Shown: positions 22,745 through 34,235, numbered from the stretch's first letter. The stretch is DNA of 64,000 nt from Ligula intestinalis (GCA_036362985.1 JAYGXS010000003.1:78834205-78898204), one strand, 5' to 3'. Numbers and translations: made by a program. Notes: generated by a model from the sequence alone, not told the origin.

Positions 22745-23503
22745 TGGATACAAAGTCGATGCGCAGACTGCTGAATGATTAGCGGCCTGCCACGACATCC
22801 ATGCTAATTTGCGTTCAGCAAACTATATGTTTTGCAATATTGGTCGTGGTCATATTAAAAAATTACATATCATAGAGTACAATTGACAAATCAACTTCAG
22901 GAAATAAAGACATGCATGTGTCAGTTGGCGTATAGCAGTTGCGTTTCCATTCGGTGACGTCAATAAACAATTAGTTATATGAAAAATCGATGTCAGCAAG
23001 GCAACGGGCTTGATGCGCAGTCGCTAGCCCATTCGACTTTCGGGTGCTGCATTATGAAAGGCTGATAGCCTAAACAGAAAGTAATGCATCTGATTGGCTG
23101 CTGTCGGTGTTTTAAAATTGAAACCCGAGACACAACGCGTGGTCAAATATGATCCGCTTATGATCGGTTTAACGTATTCAGTGGTTTAAACCGGCCAGAA
23201 AATGATTTCGTGATTAAATGGTTAGAGTATTAGACATCTGAAAAAAAATTACTCGACCTCGAGACTCCAGCAGTGGGCTACTTGCGCAGAGAATGACTGC
23301 CTGATGACGGCTAGAAGCCAGGAATGGTCATTTAAGTTCACCGCATCTGTGCTAACTATGCCATCTGCCACGACTGAAAGGACTCTGTGTTCTTTATCTG
23401 GAATATGTTCACCCCTGTAGATATTTGACTGGCAAAGTATGGATTCCGAGCAATACAAGCGCTATAGCTAACTGGAACATAGGTCCTTGAAGTTAAAGTC
23501 ACT
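22745..23503 (+). repeat. Right arm of the 2.6-kb inverted repeat (R1 family)
   Basis: This arm mirrors 20877-21630. TGGATACAAAGTCGATGCGC marks the inner edge. The phrase TGGTTAGAGTATTAGAC at 23218-23234 resembles a tRNA A box. The outer edge lies about 20 bases before unit B1 begins. Confidence 0.85.
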
Positions 23504-24261
23504 TTGGTGAGTTTGCTGTGGGGCACACGGTGAAAGTGACAAATTAAAAAGCCTTTTGTCTTTGCCCGAAGACATGTAGATTTTGTTGACGAGATTACTC
23601 ACTGATTGGACGTGTTTCATGCCTTCTTTATAAGGTCAAGTGTAAGAGATATACTGCGTAGCGAGAATATGGGAGAATTGTGTATTAACTGTATCTTATA
23701 AGCTAGGTCAACATGTAACCAGCAAGTAAACTTCCAAAGTTTTGTTTAAACGCACTAACGCTACCTACGCGATTTAAAATCTGAAACACCCTACGGGTAT
23801 CATCGGACGTTTTGCTCGGAGGCAGAAAAGTGCATTCTGTCATTCGGCTTTGTCAAGCATTCACGTTCAGGAAAGGCCGCCGCCACCGTCCCCGACCGAA
23901 ACCACATTCCTTATATTTAGGATCCTGCATAAATGCTCTCAGAAAGGCGAGTATCTCTAGACTGACTTTGGTCGAGCATACAACCAAATACTGGCCGTGG
24001 AGGGGGATATTCTTAAGTCCGTTGATACGACGTCTTTTGGTCTATTCGAATTGCTTCGCATGTCTTTCGGTTGCATCGATGACATCTTTCGCGGTCTCCC
24101 CTTTACGTTCGTGAACATTAGCGACATTCCAGTGCTAAAATGAGGGTTCGGTTGACGCAAGGAAAGATGGTCAGTAGTTCATCTAGTGAATACGGGGCAT
24201 CCAATAATAGTATTGCCTACATGCCGGCACGAAGTTAGTGTTGGTGACATACATGTCCGAG

Positions 24262-24660
24262 GAGTAGTGATGCAGTGTGGGCGTGTTGTTCGCTGCTGCC
24301 CGAAGCCCGTGTAGCTCCTGACACCACAGACAAGGTCACTCAGAGAATAGGACCTTACGCAAATATGCTTTTCGGCTTGCCTCAGATGAGACACAAACCG
24401 GCGCACGAGACACGGACTGCCCACGCCAGGGTCTACCTTCGTGCGGTCAATCCAATGCCTATTAAGACAGAGCGAATATCCGGCGGCAGCCCGCGATTGC
24501 TGACACCAGAACTCACTCGGCATTCCGCCCCTGAGCGGGGCGGACGCGTCGGCGTTATTCACACGGTCGAATGCCATGCAAGACCGAACCACTCTTTTTC
24601 CTAACCTATCTACTATCGTTCTGCAGAATAAACCATTACTAAAATATGCCCTTCCTAAAA
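24262..24660 (+). mobile_element. LTR-like segment at the 3' edge of the RTE
   Basis: The end of this stretch (CAGAATAAACC...CCCTTCCTAAAAATTTTTTTATCTCC...GGAAACGGGCCTGG...GGGTTAAACC) aligns loosely with the end of the LTR at 27911-28401 in reverse complement. It includes an AATAAA signal. The boundary with the RTE 3' end is unclear. Two long overlapping frames (24179-24592 minus, 24275-24604 plus) reflect GC-rich composition and are not treated as genes. Confidence 0.35.
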
Positions 24661-25083
24661 ATTTTTTTATCTCCTAAGGAAACGGGCCTGGAAAATCACA
24701 GCCTTGAAGGGTTAAACCGTAAAAGCCGTAACTCTCCGCGATATGGGCAGTGATGGCGGGTTCTAATCTTTGTGTTGGTGCTCCCAACGCCAGCCCACCA
24801 GTCCTTGTGCGATGGATTCGCAAGTGACCGGCAAGGCCGATGCGGAGGGGAACGTGAAGTTGTAGTGCGGGCATATTAGAGCCTCAGATTCGATAGAGGG
24901 TTCAGGTGTGGGAATGTGGGTTATCTTAGGGGTTAATGTGTCGGAGTGGGGTGGACGAATTTGCGGGATGAGTGAAACCGGTAGATGAGGGCAACGAGGC
25001 ACCTGTTGTGACAGTTGCTGCCATCAACTTGCACAGAATGGTGTTTTGGACGATTTGACGCCTTAGACGTACAGGACGTCGGA

Positions 25084-25095
25084 GGGGGGGGGGGG
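25084..25095 (+). repeat. Poly-G tract (12 G)
   Basis: Twelve consecutive Gs occur inside the zinc-finger end of the RTE, where the second copy reads GAGAGGGCGGGG. It is probably replication slippage or a sequencing problem. Confidence 0.8.
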
Positions 25096-25931
25096 TGCAG
25101 GCATGCTGGAGGTGGCCGATTAAGCCTGCACAGAAGGTGCGTCGACAACCCTGACATGTTGGAAGGGATTGGACAGTGACAGTGTGTGTCCGTTGATTGT
25201 GAGACTTGCCAGCCGTGTGCTTTGCCTTGGCGGTGACAATCCGACCGGCCTCGTAGATTGCTGCGCCTGTTTTTACCGTTCATACCCAAGCACATCGGTC
25301 ATAAGCTGGCTCATCCCAGGTTGCCGAGTTGATTTGGAGACGCTTCAGAGAGTTCTTCAGAACCTCTTTGTAGCGCTTCCTTTGTCAGCATTTGCGACAA
25401 GCACCTACAGTGATATCTGTATAAAAACATAGTCTCTTGGGTAGTTGGTTATCGGCCATCCACACCTGGTGACCGCTCAAGCGCATTTATGCCCGCCTGA
25501 ACATGGCCTGGATGCTGATAACTGGCGTTCTCTGCCGGAATTCCGTGTCCGAAATACTTTGCCGTCAGCGAATCTTCAGTATCCGGAGAGGCAGCTGAGG
25601 TGGAAATGGTTAACCCTCCGAGCTTGGTTGGCGTAGATTGTCCAAGTCTCCACTGCATAGGAGACTGTTTCGAGCATGACAGCTTTATACATCTTCAGTT
25701 AAGTTGACATTTGAAGACCGTGACGATGCTATACGGAGACTTGGAGCCGGCCGATGCTTTGGCTGGCTTCGGAAATCCTGCGAGCAACTTCGTCCTTGAT
25801 AAGAGTGTTGCGGGAGAGCGTGCTGCCGAGATAGGCAAAGTTGGTCACGTTGTGGAGCTCAGCGCCATTGACGGTGATGCGTGTGGCGTTGTAGTCAACA
25901 CCCGGCGGCGGTTGGTGCATGACCACTGTTT

Positions 25932-26318
25932 AGCGACCTATTACTCTAACAAATGTCAGTCTCGCATGTCTGGCTTTCGCGTGCGCGTCGGAGGTGTCAA
26001 GGTCGGGACTTGTCTGGCCTCACTAGCCAATCACTTCTCAAGGCGAGGCCAGTGCACAAACTGCGGGGGATTTGTTTACGCTCAGTCACTCACGGAACAG
26101 ACGATCAACTGTTCGGTTGCAGACCTCCAGGCCGACAGGCATGCGACTCTGGACTCCGTCCCATTCATGGCTGGAGTGCACTCGTCTGGCAGTCCCTTAC
26201 CCATTACTCATATTCTACTCCTTCTAACCTTATGAACTCATTCCTAGCAGTCCGACCTTCCACGTCTTAAGGTATCCTACCAGCTTATAAATGTGGCCGG
26301 ACTACTTCGTATCCCACA
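25932..26318. mobile_element. 387-bp unclassified insertion in the RTE, 7-bp target duplication
   Basis: ACTGTTT occurs on both sides (25925-25931 and 26319-26325), and the RTE protein homology resumes across the removed segment: CANFE before it and TVVMHQPPPG after it on the minus strand. The insert has no terminal inverted repeat and no coding match. On the minus strand it starts TGTGGGATAC. It is GC-richer than its surroundings. It is also in unit B2 (59082-59474), so it predates the duplication. It could be a SINE or a small LTR. Confidence 0.65.
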
Positions 26319-27910
26319 ACTGTTTCCGCCTTGCTCGAAGTTCGCGCATTGTGCATTGTCACTTCGGTTGTCGTGTTCAGAGTGCAGTCGTGGGTTATGA
26401 ACTGTGGTCGTGGAGACGCGCGATGGGGCCTGCATTTGCTGAATGTTGATGAGGCGTCCATCAGCTCTTTAGTTGATTGGGCTTCCAGAAGACTCGTCAC
26501 GGTAGCTGGCCATCAGCTTGGCAGAGAACATGAGAGTGAAGATGCTGGCCGCAGAGAGACAACCCTGCTTTAATCCATTGGTCACCGCAAAGGCTTCAGG
26601 CATCGCCTGGTTGTCCTTTACTCGCTTCATCACCCCGTCGTGGAGCTGACGTACCATATAGGTGAAGAGTTCCGGACAGCCGAATTCCTGCGTAGCCTAT
26701 TAGAGCGGCCTAACAACAGCCTTCGCAAACAGTAGTTTGCAAGTTATAGCCGCGTCCACAATAGGCTATCGATTGGCCTATGCGCGAGCTAACACTTTGA
26801 GCTAGACAATCAATCTATAATTTGAAATTCTAGTTACATTTGCTCACTGAGCAAACAAACAATGGGGCTGGCCACTACCTCAGGAGAGAATTTAATTGGC
26901 TCAAGGGACATCGTGGACATACGTTTGTTTCCCTAGATTTTTTGTGCATTGAACACTCAAAGATTTCCGCTTCTGCACACTTCCTGTCATGTTCTCTCTG
27001 TAAGGGCTCACATGAGGCGTAACTAGACGGCGAATATTTTGGCCCGGGCCTCCGTTACAACAATTTGGCGAAATAATATGACGACCTGGGACTCCCTTAT
27101 AAGATAATCTTCCAGAGTCCAGGGTGAGCTACCGTGTGGAAGGCTTTCCTCAGGTCCACGAACGTAGTGCAGAAGTGAGTCCACATCTACTGACAGTTCT
27201 CCTGCAGCTGTTGCGCGGTACGGATCATGCGGGTGGGGCCGCGGTGACGTCAAAAACCACACTGGCTTTCATGCCCGAGTCCTTGTTCGAAGTGGCTATT
27301 GAGACGGTTTAGAAGAATGCGGGCAAAAACGTTACCAGCAATGTTCAGCAGCGATATTCCGCCGAGCCCCTTTTGCTTGTAGAGGTGGACAATAGTGGTG
27401 TACATGAGACCTCGGGGAACGTGTTCTTGTCGCCACATCTCCTGAAACAGGATGGTGAGCTGAGACATTATTTTGTGGCCACCATATTTGAAGATCTCCG
27501 CAGCGATCCCGTCGGACCTGGGTGCCTTTCCACTGGAGAGTTGCTGCACAGTCTTGATGGTTACCTCAGGGGTGGGTGGGATGTCAAGGTCAGCGTAGAT
27601 TTCCACCAGCGGCAGACGGTCAATGGCAGCCTCAGGTAGAGGGTCGGTTCAGTACACTTTGGAAGTGCTCGGCCCAGTATCTCAGAAGATGCGCCTTCTC
27701 AGCCTGGAGAGTGATTGCATCAGAGCTGAGAAGTGGGGGTAGGCCTTTGCCATGTGAGCGTTGACAGGCCAGAGTGCAGCGAACAAGTTCTTTCATTCTT
27801 TTTATTTCGCAAAGCCTTGATTTTCTTCACCCTGCTCACCCTTATCAAAGCATCCTGCATATCCCTTAGCCGCTGCTGTGCAAGACGACGACCTTGTAGG
27901 AGTTAAGGCT

Positions 27911-28401
27911 AAGACGGTTAACCCTAACACCTACAATCTTCCAGAACCTGGTTCCTTCGGAGATAAAAAAAGTCTTGGGAAGGCCAGAGTAGAAGGAAGA
28001 GTTTATTGTGTACACACTGGAACGGAGAATAGATGGAGAGAATGTTGACTCGCGGAGTAGTGCGTCCGTTCACTATTCGGGCCGGCTCCGGAGTTACTAG
28101 ATCAGCAGGAACAGCCGGCGAATGCTTTGTCCCGGGGGCCAATGGGTCTACTGATGGCTAGACTAGCGTGTGCGCACGACCTTGAGGTTGACTAATGCTG
28201 GCTAGCCTGAGCGTGTGTTCGCGCTGAAGAGCCTGTGCGCGTCGGTCACGTCTGGCAGTACTGGCGGTCGCCCGTCCGATTGCGCATGCATCGAGGCACG
28301 CGGAAAAGCTATTTGCACGCAAGGTCCTAAGCTCTGAGTGACCTGGTCTGTGGCGTCAAGAGTTAGCATGGTCAGACAGGTCCATTACAAACTTTGTGCT
28401 A
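27911..28401 (-). mobile_element. Solo-LTR-like insertion splitting the RTE frame
   Basis: This 491-bp segment separates two linker pieces of the RTE protein (28752-28402 and 27910 onward). Short GGCT repeats bound it (27907-27910 and 28402-28405). On the minus strand it contains TGTAATGGACC near the start and GTGTACACAATAAACTCTTC with a polyadenylation signal, both shared with the LTR at 13479-13904. The exact ends are uncertain. The frame at 27924-28142 is LTR sequence, not a gene. Confidence 0.6.
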
Positions 28402-29239
28402 GGCTGTTTTTGTGACGTCGGAAGGGCGATAGATATAGGTTTTGCGCAGGCGATTCTTCTCGGATATCAGATTTGGGCAGGGTGCGCGGGCAGGGATGCT
28501 TTTGGCGGTGGATTGCACAGTATCCCGCAGTTGACACCACGGGTTCTCCATGGAGGGGATCCCCTCTGCGAGTGTAAGGTTGTCTGGCTTTCGGGTCAGC
28601 TTAGTGCTGAAACGCAAACGGTTAGCATGCAAGTTTAACAAATCAGCATTCAACTTGTACACCCTTCCGTTTCTGGGTTGTCGAGGCGGCATTACATTTA
28701 TTTTTAGCTTCATAGGCATTATTAAAACAGGCGTGGATGCAGGGACGGTCACCTGCGTAAGAGTTACCTAATAGGTAGACTCGCACTATCTGCATCGCAT
28801 TAGCTCCGCCTCTCCAGTCTGCTTTGAGTTTCCGGCCAGAGTCAAGAAGATCTTCACGGAACCAATGTATCTGATCTTTACAAAAATATATAGTCATAAA
28901 AATGGTCCTCGTTGGTGCGTAACAAAATCATTTGTTGCTTCTAAGCAACCCGTTTCCTTAGCGGATTTATTAATAAAATAATATTAAAAATAAGACAGAC
29001 ACCCTTATGTGCAAATAAAAAGTGACGTACAGTGGATGTTATAGGTGAGGAAATGTGAGTTCAACATTTGATTGTGTGAGTCAGTGGACATTTGAAGTTC
29101 TGTGGTTCGTTCTTTGAGTTGACCGGAGGTTCAAACGTATGTTAACTAGAAACAATGTCAGATAAAGTCAGTATACTGGGTGCCATGAGATGAAAAATTG
29201 GCCAAACGTAACTTTTTTGATATCCAAGGCATTTCTCAC

Positions 29240-29625
29240 TGTGTTAAACATTGCGGAAAAAAACTCGTTGCTTTTCCATAATCTATAAAAGAACGTTAAT
29301 AAAAAGCACACACATTAAAATTATATATGTTTATAGGACACAAAGGTTCGCTCTGTGTTCATGAACTTGAAGTGACTGCAATTATGAGATGACACAGTAT
29401 TGTTGGGAAATAATAACGAAAAATTATAAACATTGTGTGCCAGAAAAATGTAATAATAAACCTAAAGGTCTATAATATGCTTGACCCCGCCACAAAAACA
29501 ACTTTCGACAGGCCTATACACAAATGTCCAATAAATGCCGTCAATTATCCTTGTCAAGCCAAATGCAAACGATGTTCACACATTTAATATATTTTAAGTA
29601 GTATCATTGATCGGAACACTTGAAA
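29240..29625 (+). repeat. Dispersed repeat M, copy in B1
   Basis: It matches 14900-15245 in ordered landmarks (ACATTAAAATTATATATG, TTATGAGATGACACA, TTGTGTGCCA, CAATTATCCTTGTCAAGCC). The similarity may extend left towards 28930 more weakly. It is non-coding. Confidence 0.6.
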
Positions 29626-29695
29626 CGGAACGAAGATAATAGTACTAGATTTTTAGAAGAATAAGATGCGATCACTGGAACAAGGACTTTATTTT

Positions 29696-29735
29696 CCTGA
29701 CGTTTCGAATTCCCTCGGGAATCCTTAATCATAGG
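29696..29735 (-). ncRNA. Hammerhead-ribozyme-like motif, B1
   Basis: The minus strand reads ...GGATTCC-CGAG-GGAATTC-GAAAC-GTC-AGG. That gives a strong 6-7 bp stem II with a CGAG tetraloop, the GAAA box, a minimal stem III (AC/GT) and a GUC cleavage triplet. The 5' core, expected as CUGAUGA, is represented only by CCTATGATTAAG, so it carries an insertion or rearrangement. CCT/AGG could form stem I. This layout is the minimal hammerhead type known from PLEs and related retroelements. Confidence 0.5.
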
Positions 29736-29941
29736 TGATAATAATACAGTCATAGTCATGCGCAGATAGGTTGGAGACATGCACAGGCTGCACGGTATTT
29801 ATAGTTCATAGTGATCATCTGCGTGCGTGTGATAGTTGCTCACTTCTGTAGCCACCGCTTGGGTCTTAATTGGTGCGGTACGAGAGAAACACGATGAAAC
29901 GGAGATGATGATGAAAAAATCGAAAAGGTTCATTCGCCTAC

Positions 29942-30177
29942 CTTGGCTTCTTGAATGCTTCTATAATAATTGGTAAGTTGTTGCCCAGCGTGTCCGTATG
30001 TGATCTTACGAAACATATTATACCAGTTATCTCGCATTCGGCAAATTCAAGCGAAAACTCGGTTGCCTTATTCTGACGTATATCAGTCAATTTATAAACA
30101 GGATAACTAACAATCAATCCACATGAAACAGTTTTGGAAAACAGACTTGAACTTGTGGGCTGATCGATAACAGCCAT
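29942..30177 (-). CDS. Candidate first coding exon, unknown protein
   Basis: An ATG at 30177 (minus) opens 78 codons beginning MAVIDQPTSSSLFSK, including ITGIICFVRSHTDTLGNNLP, and runs to AAG-CCA-AG followed by GTAGGC, a plausible splice donor at 29941. I recognise no family. It is hydrophobic in patches but has no clear membrane helix. The copy in unit B2 (63125-63361) has a premature TAG and a destroyed donor, so constraint on that copy at least is gone. Alternatives are a captured host exon or the N-terminal part of a PLE whose hammerhead-like motif lies 200 bases downstream. Confidence 0.3.
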
Positions 30178-30806
30178 ATATTAAAATGCACGTAATATGG
30201 AAGAATACATCTAGGAAAAATTGACAAAATGATTACTTTGCAACGTACAGTAAATTATATATTTGATGAAAGGTAGGAGATTCTAGGACCCAACGCACGT
30301 GTGAGGTTGTTAATTTAGATCATTGGGTTGACCTTAAGCGCAAAATACAGTTTACTAGAATTGGTTTCCGCTAATTTCAACAAAGCGTAAAAAGTAGAAG
30401 CGCAAATTGGCGAAAGCCAGCGTTTGTTGATATCCGAGAATAAACGCTGCGGAAGAAAAGTTATTGTTTGTGAATGTTGCAATATCAAAAAACATGAAGA
30501 GTCGAAATTTTTAATTAAATCTTATCAGATTATTTTGCGTCCAAGAAATTGAAGCTAATGAACGTTTTCTCGGAAAAAGAAAAACGATTTCAGTTAATAA
30601 AAGTTTTCCCTACAAATATGCTAAGTTTCGTACCCCAAAGTGAAGTAATAAACTAAGAAGAGACCAACATGTGTTTTAGGATGCCGAACTTACTGGTCCT
30701 ATTTGAATTTACATCAACTAGCTCGAACTTGCATTAATTTTCTCAATAACGTTGTTCAGTAGATCCCTCCGAAGTTTGGGAAAATATAGAAGAAAATTGA
30801 TTAATG

Positions 30807-31959
30807 TAAAAACTTGGAACAAAGGTGACAAAAGATTAAAATTTTAAAAATACGGACGGATAATTTGGGGTCTCTGTCGTGCATTTTAAATCAGATGATG
30901 GTGCCCTGAAGTAAAAGAACGTATTGAAAGCTGCTCTGGTTTAAATAGAAATGTAAGCTTTTTCATTTGCAGCAGCGTATTCATCTCTCACTATTTGGAA
31001 CTTAAAAAATGGTCAAAATATTTTATTTTGATCTTTATTTTATCTTAAACTAAAGTATGGTGGACAGACATTCGACTTCGAAATATCTAACTTAAGTGCA
31101 TTTTTGGAAAGGTAGCTTTTTATAGAAAGGTTCTTAAATTAATCTCCGACGTATCCATTCACGGCTTTTGCTGTAAAAGTTAATTTTTCTCGGAAATGGG
31201 TTGACATGTTTGGTTGATTTTAAAGTCATGACCCAGACAGGCAGCTACATAAGGAGCAATGCTTAAGAACTCCTTATTTAGGTTAATGCTTTTATGATAT
31301 TTCACTTTGCTAAATTTCATGTGAGTTATTTGAAAAAAATCGGTATTTATAAACAAACAATGTTCAGAAAGTAAATTCTTAAAGCGTTTGAAGTAATTTC
31401 GAAAATAATTTGCAGCTCGTTGCACTCGAACTCTCGAAATAATTTTTTAAAAATATAACAAACCGAAATTTCTTTCGATAAACACAAAATGGTATGAATT
31501 TTATTCCAAGTGCAATAGTAATTTAAAGCCTGTACTAAGAGCTGCATTTGTGAAACAGGAATTATTTGTGACAGGGTTTACTCCTTGGATGTCATGAGTT
31601 ACACCATACTTTGTATATATGTCCTTGAATATATCGTGGATCTGCATCCCTGTTTATAACGATTAAATATCAACAACAGTCATACGAAAGTTACATACAT
31701 GCCATTGTAAATATTTCCACTCAAAATGACGAACTCGCATACTAGCAGATGCTAACATAGCCATCAATGGCGTGTCGGCAGCCCAAACACATAGTTATTT
31801 ATTTTCTATACGTTAAAAGTTTAGTCGTTCTACGCATACCACAAATAGCAACCCGATTTTTTGCTGCTTTCTATCTCTGCAAAAGGTTTCCTTCGGGAGC
31901 CCAAAAGCTCAGAATGAAATACAATTTGTGTTGGTGCTTGATCATATGTCTTCTTGATT
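30807..31959. other. AT-rich intergenic DNA
   Basis: No gene is supported. The small frames at 31180-31547 (minus) and 31767-31961 (plus) have no family resemblance. Faint similarity of 31570-31700 to about 20040-20130 suggests that the outer part of repeat R1 begins here. Confidence 0.35.
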
Positions 31960-33060
31960 GAAATGAGATCTTGTTGGTCCGGATGGGTTAATTTCAATTG
32001 GGCGTCATTATCCTCCTTGTATTAGAAAAATAAGTTTGATGATGCCGAAATTGGCTTCCACATAACTGAACAAGGTTTATGTGATTAAATGTGGTACGGG
32101 ACTACTTCGCAATGTCTGATTAGACCTCCTGAAAAAAATAGGCGAAGTTCAAGTTCCCATAAACCGCAAATAATGCAGGATACTTAAACATGTTATCCTC
32201 TTAATCCTAAACATGACTTTGGCAAAAAGGACCAGTGTCAAAGTTAGCTGTTTCACTTCTATTGTTTTGGATGTCATTTATTCCATTCAAATATATACAG
32301 GCGTAAATTAATTACCGATAAACAGAATAAAGTTTAAAAAAATCCCTTCTTTATTGGCAGATAGTATTGCTAGCAAAGACAAGGGGGACTAAAATTGTCA
32401 TTCCTTGTTTCTAGCCGTCGTCAGCCAGTCATTCTCTACGGAAGTCTTCCACTCCCCGAGCCTCAAATTCACTACATTTTTCATCAGCTGTATAATAATC
32501 TTACTATTCACCTAAACTTTTTGGCCATTTTAAACCGCTGATGAACTTTAACCGATCGCTAAGAAATCATACGTGGTCGCCAGCTGTGCCTTGTTCTTAT
32601 TTATTTAACATTGACAGTAGGCGCTCAGATGCATAACTATGTGTACAGGCTATCAGCCTATAATATTGCAGCACCCGAGGCAAAAACACACGACCTTGAT
32701 GGCTGAATGTCCAATAGGCTAGCCACTGGGAGTCCAGTATTCATATGCTGTCTTCAATGCTTAATATTACTTAAGTTATACTTGGGATCCCGAACGGGTA
32801 CGCAACTAACTCTGTGGCCAAATATACCCAAGTGAAGCATACATAACCTTATTTCCTGATTTTGACTTATCGTTTGTACTTTATCATATCTCATTTGTTC
32901 ATGCGACCGCAACTTATATTGCAACAAAATATCGTTTGGTGACACAAAAATCAGCCTGCATGTCGTGGCAGGCTTCTTAAATACATCTCAATCAGCTTTT
33001 TTTTTCATAGTGGACAGAAGTAATCAAATCTCTTTATAGAAGTTCTTGCACGCACGCAAT
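31960..33060 (-). repeat. Old copy of the R1 repeat
   Basis: It aligns in order with 20740-21630: AGACCTCCTGA, TTTCTAGCCGTCGTCAGCCAGTCATTCTCT, TTTAAACCGCTGA, ACCGATCGCTAAG, and TGCATGTCGTGGCAGGC near 32957. Divergence is around 25-30% by eye. Immediately right (33073-33285, minus) a stretch reading NADGRYNVVAQ parallels ADGGYEVVAQ at about 21700, so the inner junction is also shared. Confidence 0.6.
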
Positions 33061-34084
33061 TCGTCTAGATTTTCAGGCTGAAAAACCAGGTGTCTGTGCT
33101 ACGACATTGTATCGACCGTCTGCGTTTTTACGCCCACGTGCGGCATAAACTACCCTAGCCAGTAAAACAGGCGTGGCGAATCGCGATCTATCTCCTTTTT
33201 GCTCATTGGTCGTATGTGGACAACGGCCAGGCGCACATATCCGCCCGTGCCTAACGCCATGGCGTAAATTTTCAACAACTGGCATTTATTTCATTAGCAA
33301 ATCTCCTGTGACGGACGACCTGGTGAGTCGTGTAAACGCTTGCTTAGAGTAGTTAACATTTTTCAGACTTGTGACTTTTTTTCTACCCTCGCATAGGACA
33401 ATGCTTATATGTGTCTCACTTACTTACGTTTGTTAAGTATCCACCGAATGGTTTTTTTCACTTTTAGAATGCAAACATATATATGACCTGCCAGAGAAGT
33501 CAACAATAAGCGTTATTTCTTGAAGCATCAAATGACATTTGCTCTTATTATTAACAACCACAGTTCTTGGTCACTATTAAACAGTGTGCCACCTATAAGT
33601 TTTATCTGTTTTGACAAAGTTTTCTTAGCGGGCTCTTGAAGGGCCCTTTGAGAGGCTCTCTTGGGCTTTAGATTAGGAAGTAAAAAAAAATGGTATGGAC
33701 TGAATGAGGCCAAAAATACTACTGCACGCGATCAACTGGAAAGTGTAGTATTTGATAAGTAATCCCATCCCACTTCGCGTAGGTGTGACTGTTATCGGCC
33801 CTGATGATCAAGTTAATATCGAGAAAGTTTAACGCCGCGCAACCAAGCTAGCAAGAAGTAGTCAAGTAACGGTAAGAACTACAGCACTGCGGTAGTTTTC
33901 GTTTGTATTTGCTGTCGCAGACGATTTATACACAATTATAGGAAAGAAAGTTGACTGGCCAACGTGAAAAAGTGACTAATGAAGGAAAGTTCAGTTATAA
34001 ATAGAGGCACACCGGTACGTTACAAGACGTACTAGTTGCTACTGGTGCCCTTGGAGATCAAATTCTGCCACGGCATATTTACCA
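33061..34084. other. Intergenic DNA
   Basis: Apart from the repeat edge noted at 33073-33285 I see no feature. Confidence 0.3.
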
Positions 34085-34235
34085 TCATAAAACGGCAGGA
34101 CTGTGGCCCATTGTTGAGAGCGCATGACTTGAAATGTACACGGTCGCAGGTTCGAGGCTCAGCTGATACACCACCTGTGATTGGGTATGTTTGTCTAACG
34201 ACAGCTAGAAGCCAGACATCGCTATTCTAGTCTTA
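34085..34235 (+). repeat. tRNA-derived SINE-like segment
   Basis: TGGCCCATTGTTGAGAGCG (A-box-like) is followed about 30 bases later by GCAGGTTCGAGGCT (B-box-like) at about 34144-34157. The downstream GACAGCTAGAAGCCAGAC matches GACGGCTAGAAGCCAGG in the R1 arm at 23314. It is a decayed pol III-type head. The frame at 34036-34230 is a shadow. Confidence 0.4.

Larger units (their letters stand above)
24665..28720 (-). pseudogene. RTE-like LINE ORF2, 5'-truncated, with nested insertions
   Basis: Minus-strand order: the end of the endonuclease domain (PMKLKINVMPPRQP, about 28710), a linker (WCQLRDTVQSTA; EKNRLRKTYIYRPSD), an LTR insertion (28401-27911), more linker (RLRDMQDAL), reverse-transcriptase motifs (LSSGKAPRSDGIAAEIFKYG; RGLMYTTIVHLYKQKGLGGI; ISLLNIAGNVFARILLNRLN at 27606-27250), VTNGLKQGC near 26580, a ruined catalytic box, a 387-bp insertion (25932-26318), the thumb region (YLGSTLSRNTLI), then C-terminal zinc-finger-like repeats (IGLAGHLRIHRT near 24830). 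This fits an RTE-type element encoding endonuclease plus reverse transcriptase. Many stops and frameshifts make it inactive. The second copy is at 57840-61901. Confidence 0.8.
23523..30806 (+). repeat. Duplicated unit B, copy 1 (at least 7.28 kb)
   Basis: The block is collinear with 56733-64000 and the homology runs to the last base of the window, so the full length is unknown. The offset is about 33.2 kb. Identity is roughly 96-97% by eye with small indels. It carries an LTR-like stretch, an RTE LINE, repeat M, a hammerhead-like motif and a candidate exon. The left edge (CACACGGT...) coincides with a repeat end also seen near 12520. Confidence 0.9.

Noticed and set aside
24179..24604. Long overlapping frames on both strands in a GC-rich stretch
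   Set aside because: Open on both strands at once, no motif, and the region aligns with LTR-like sequence.
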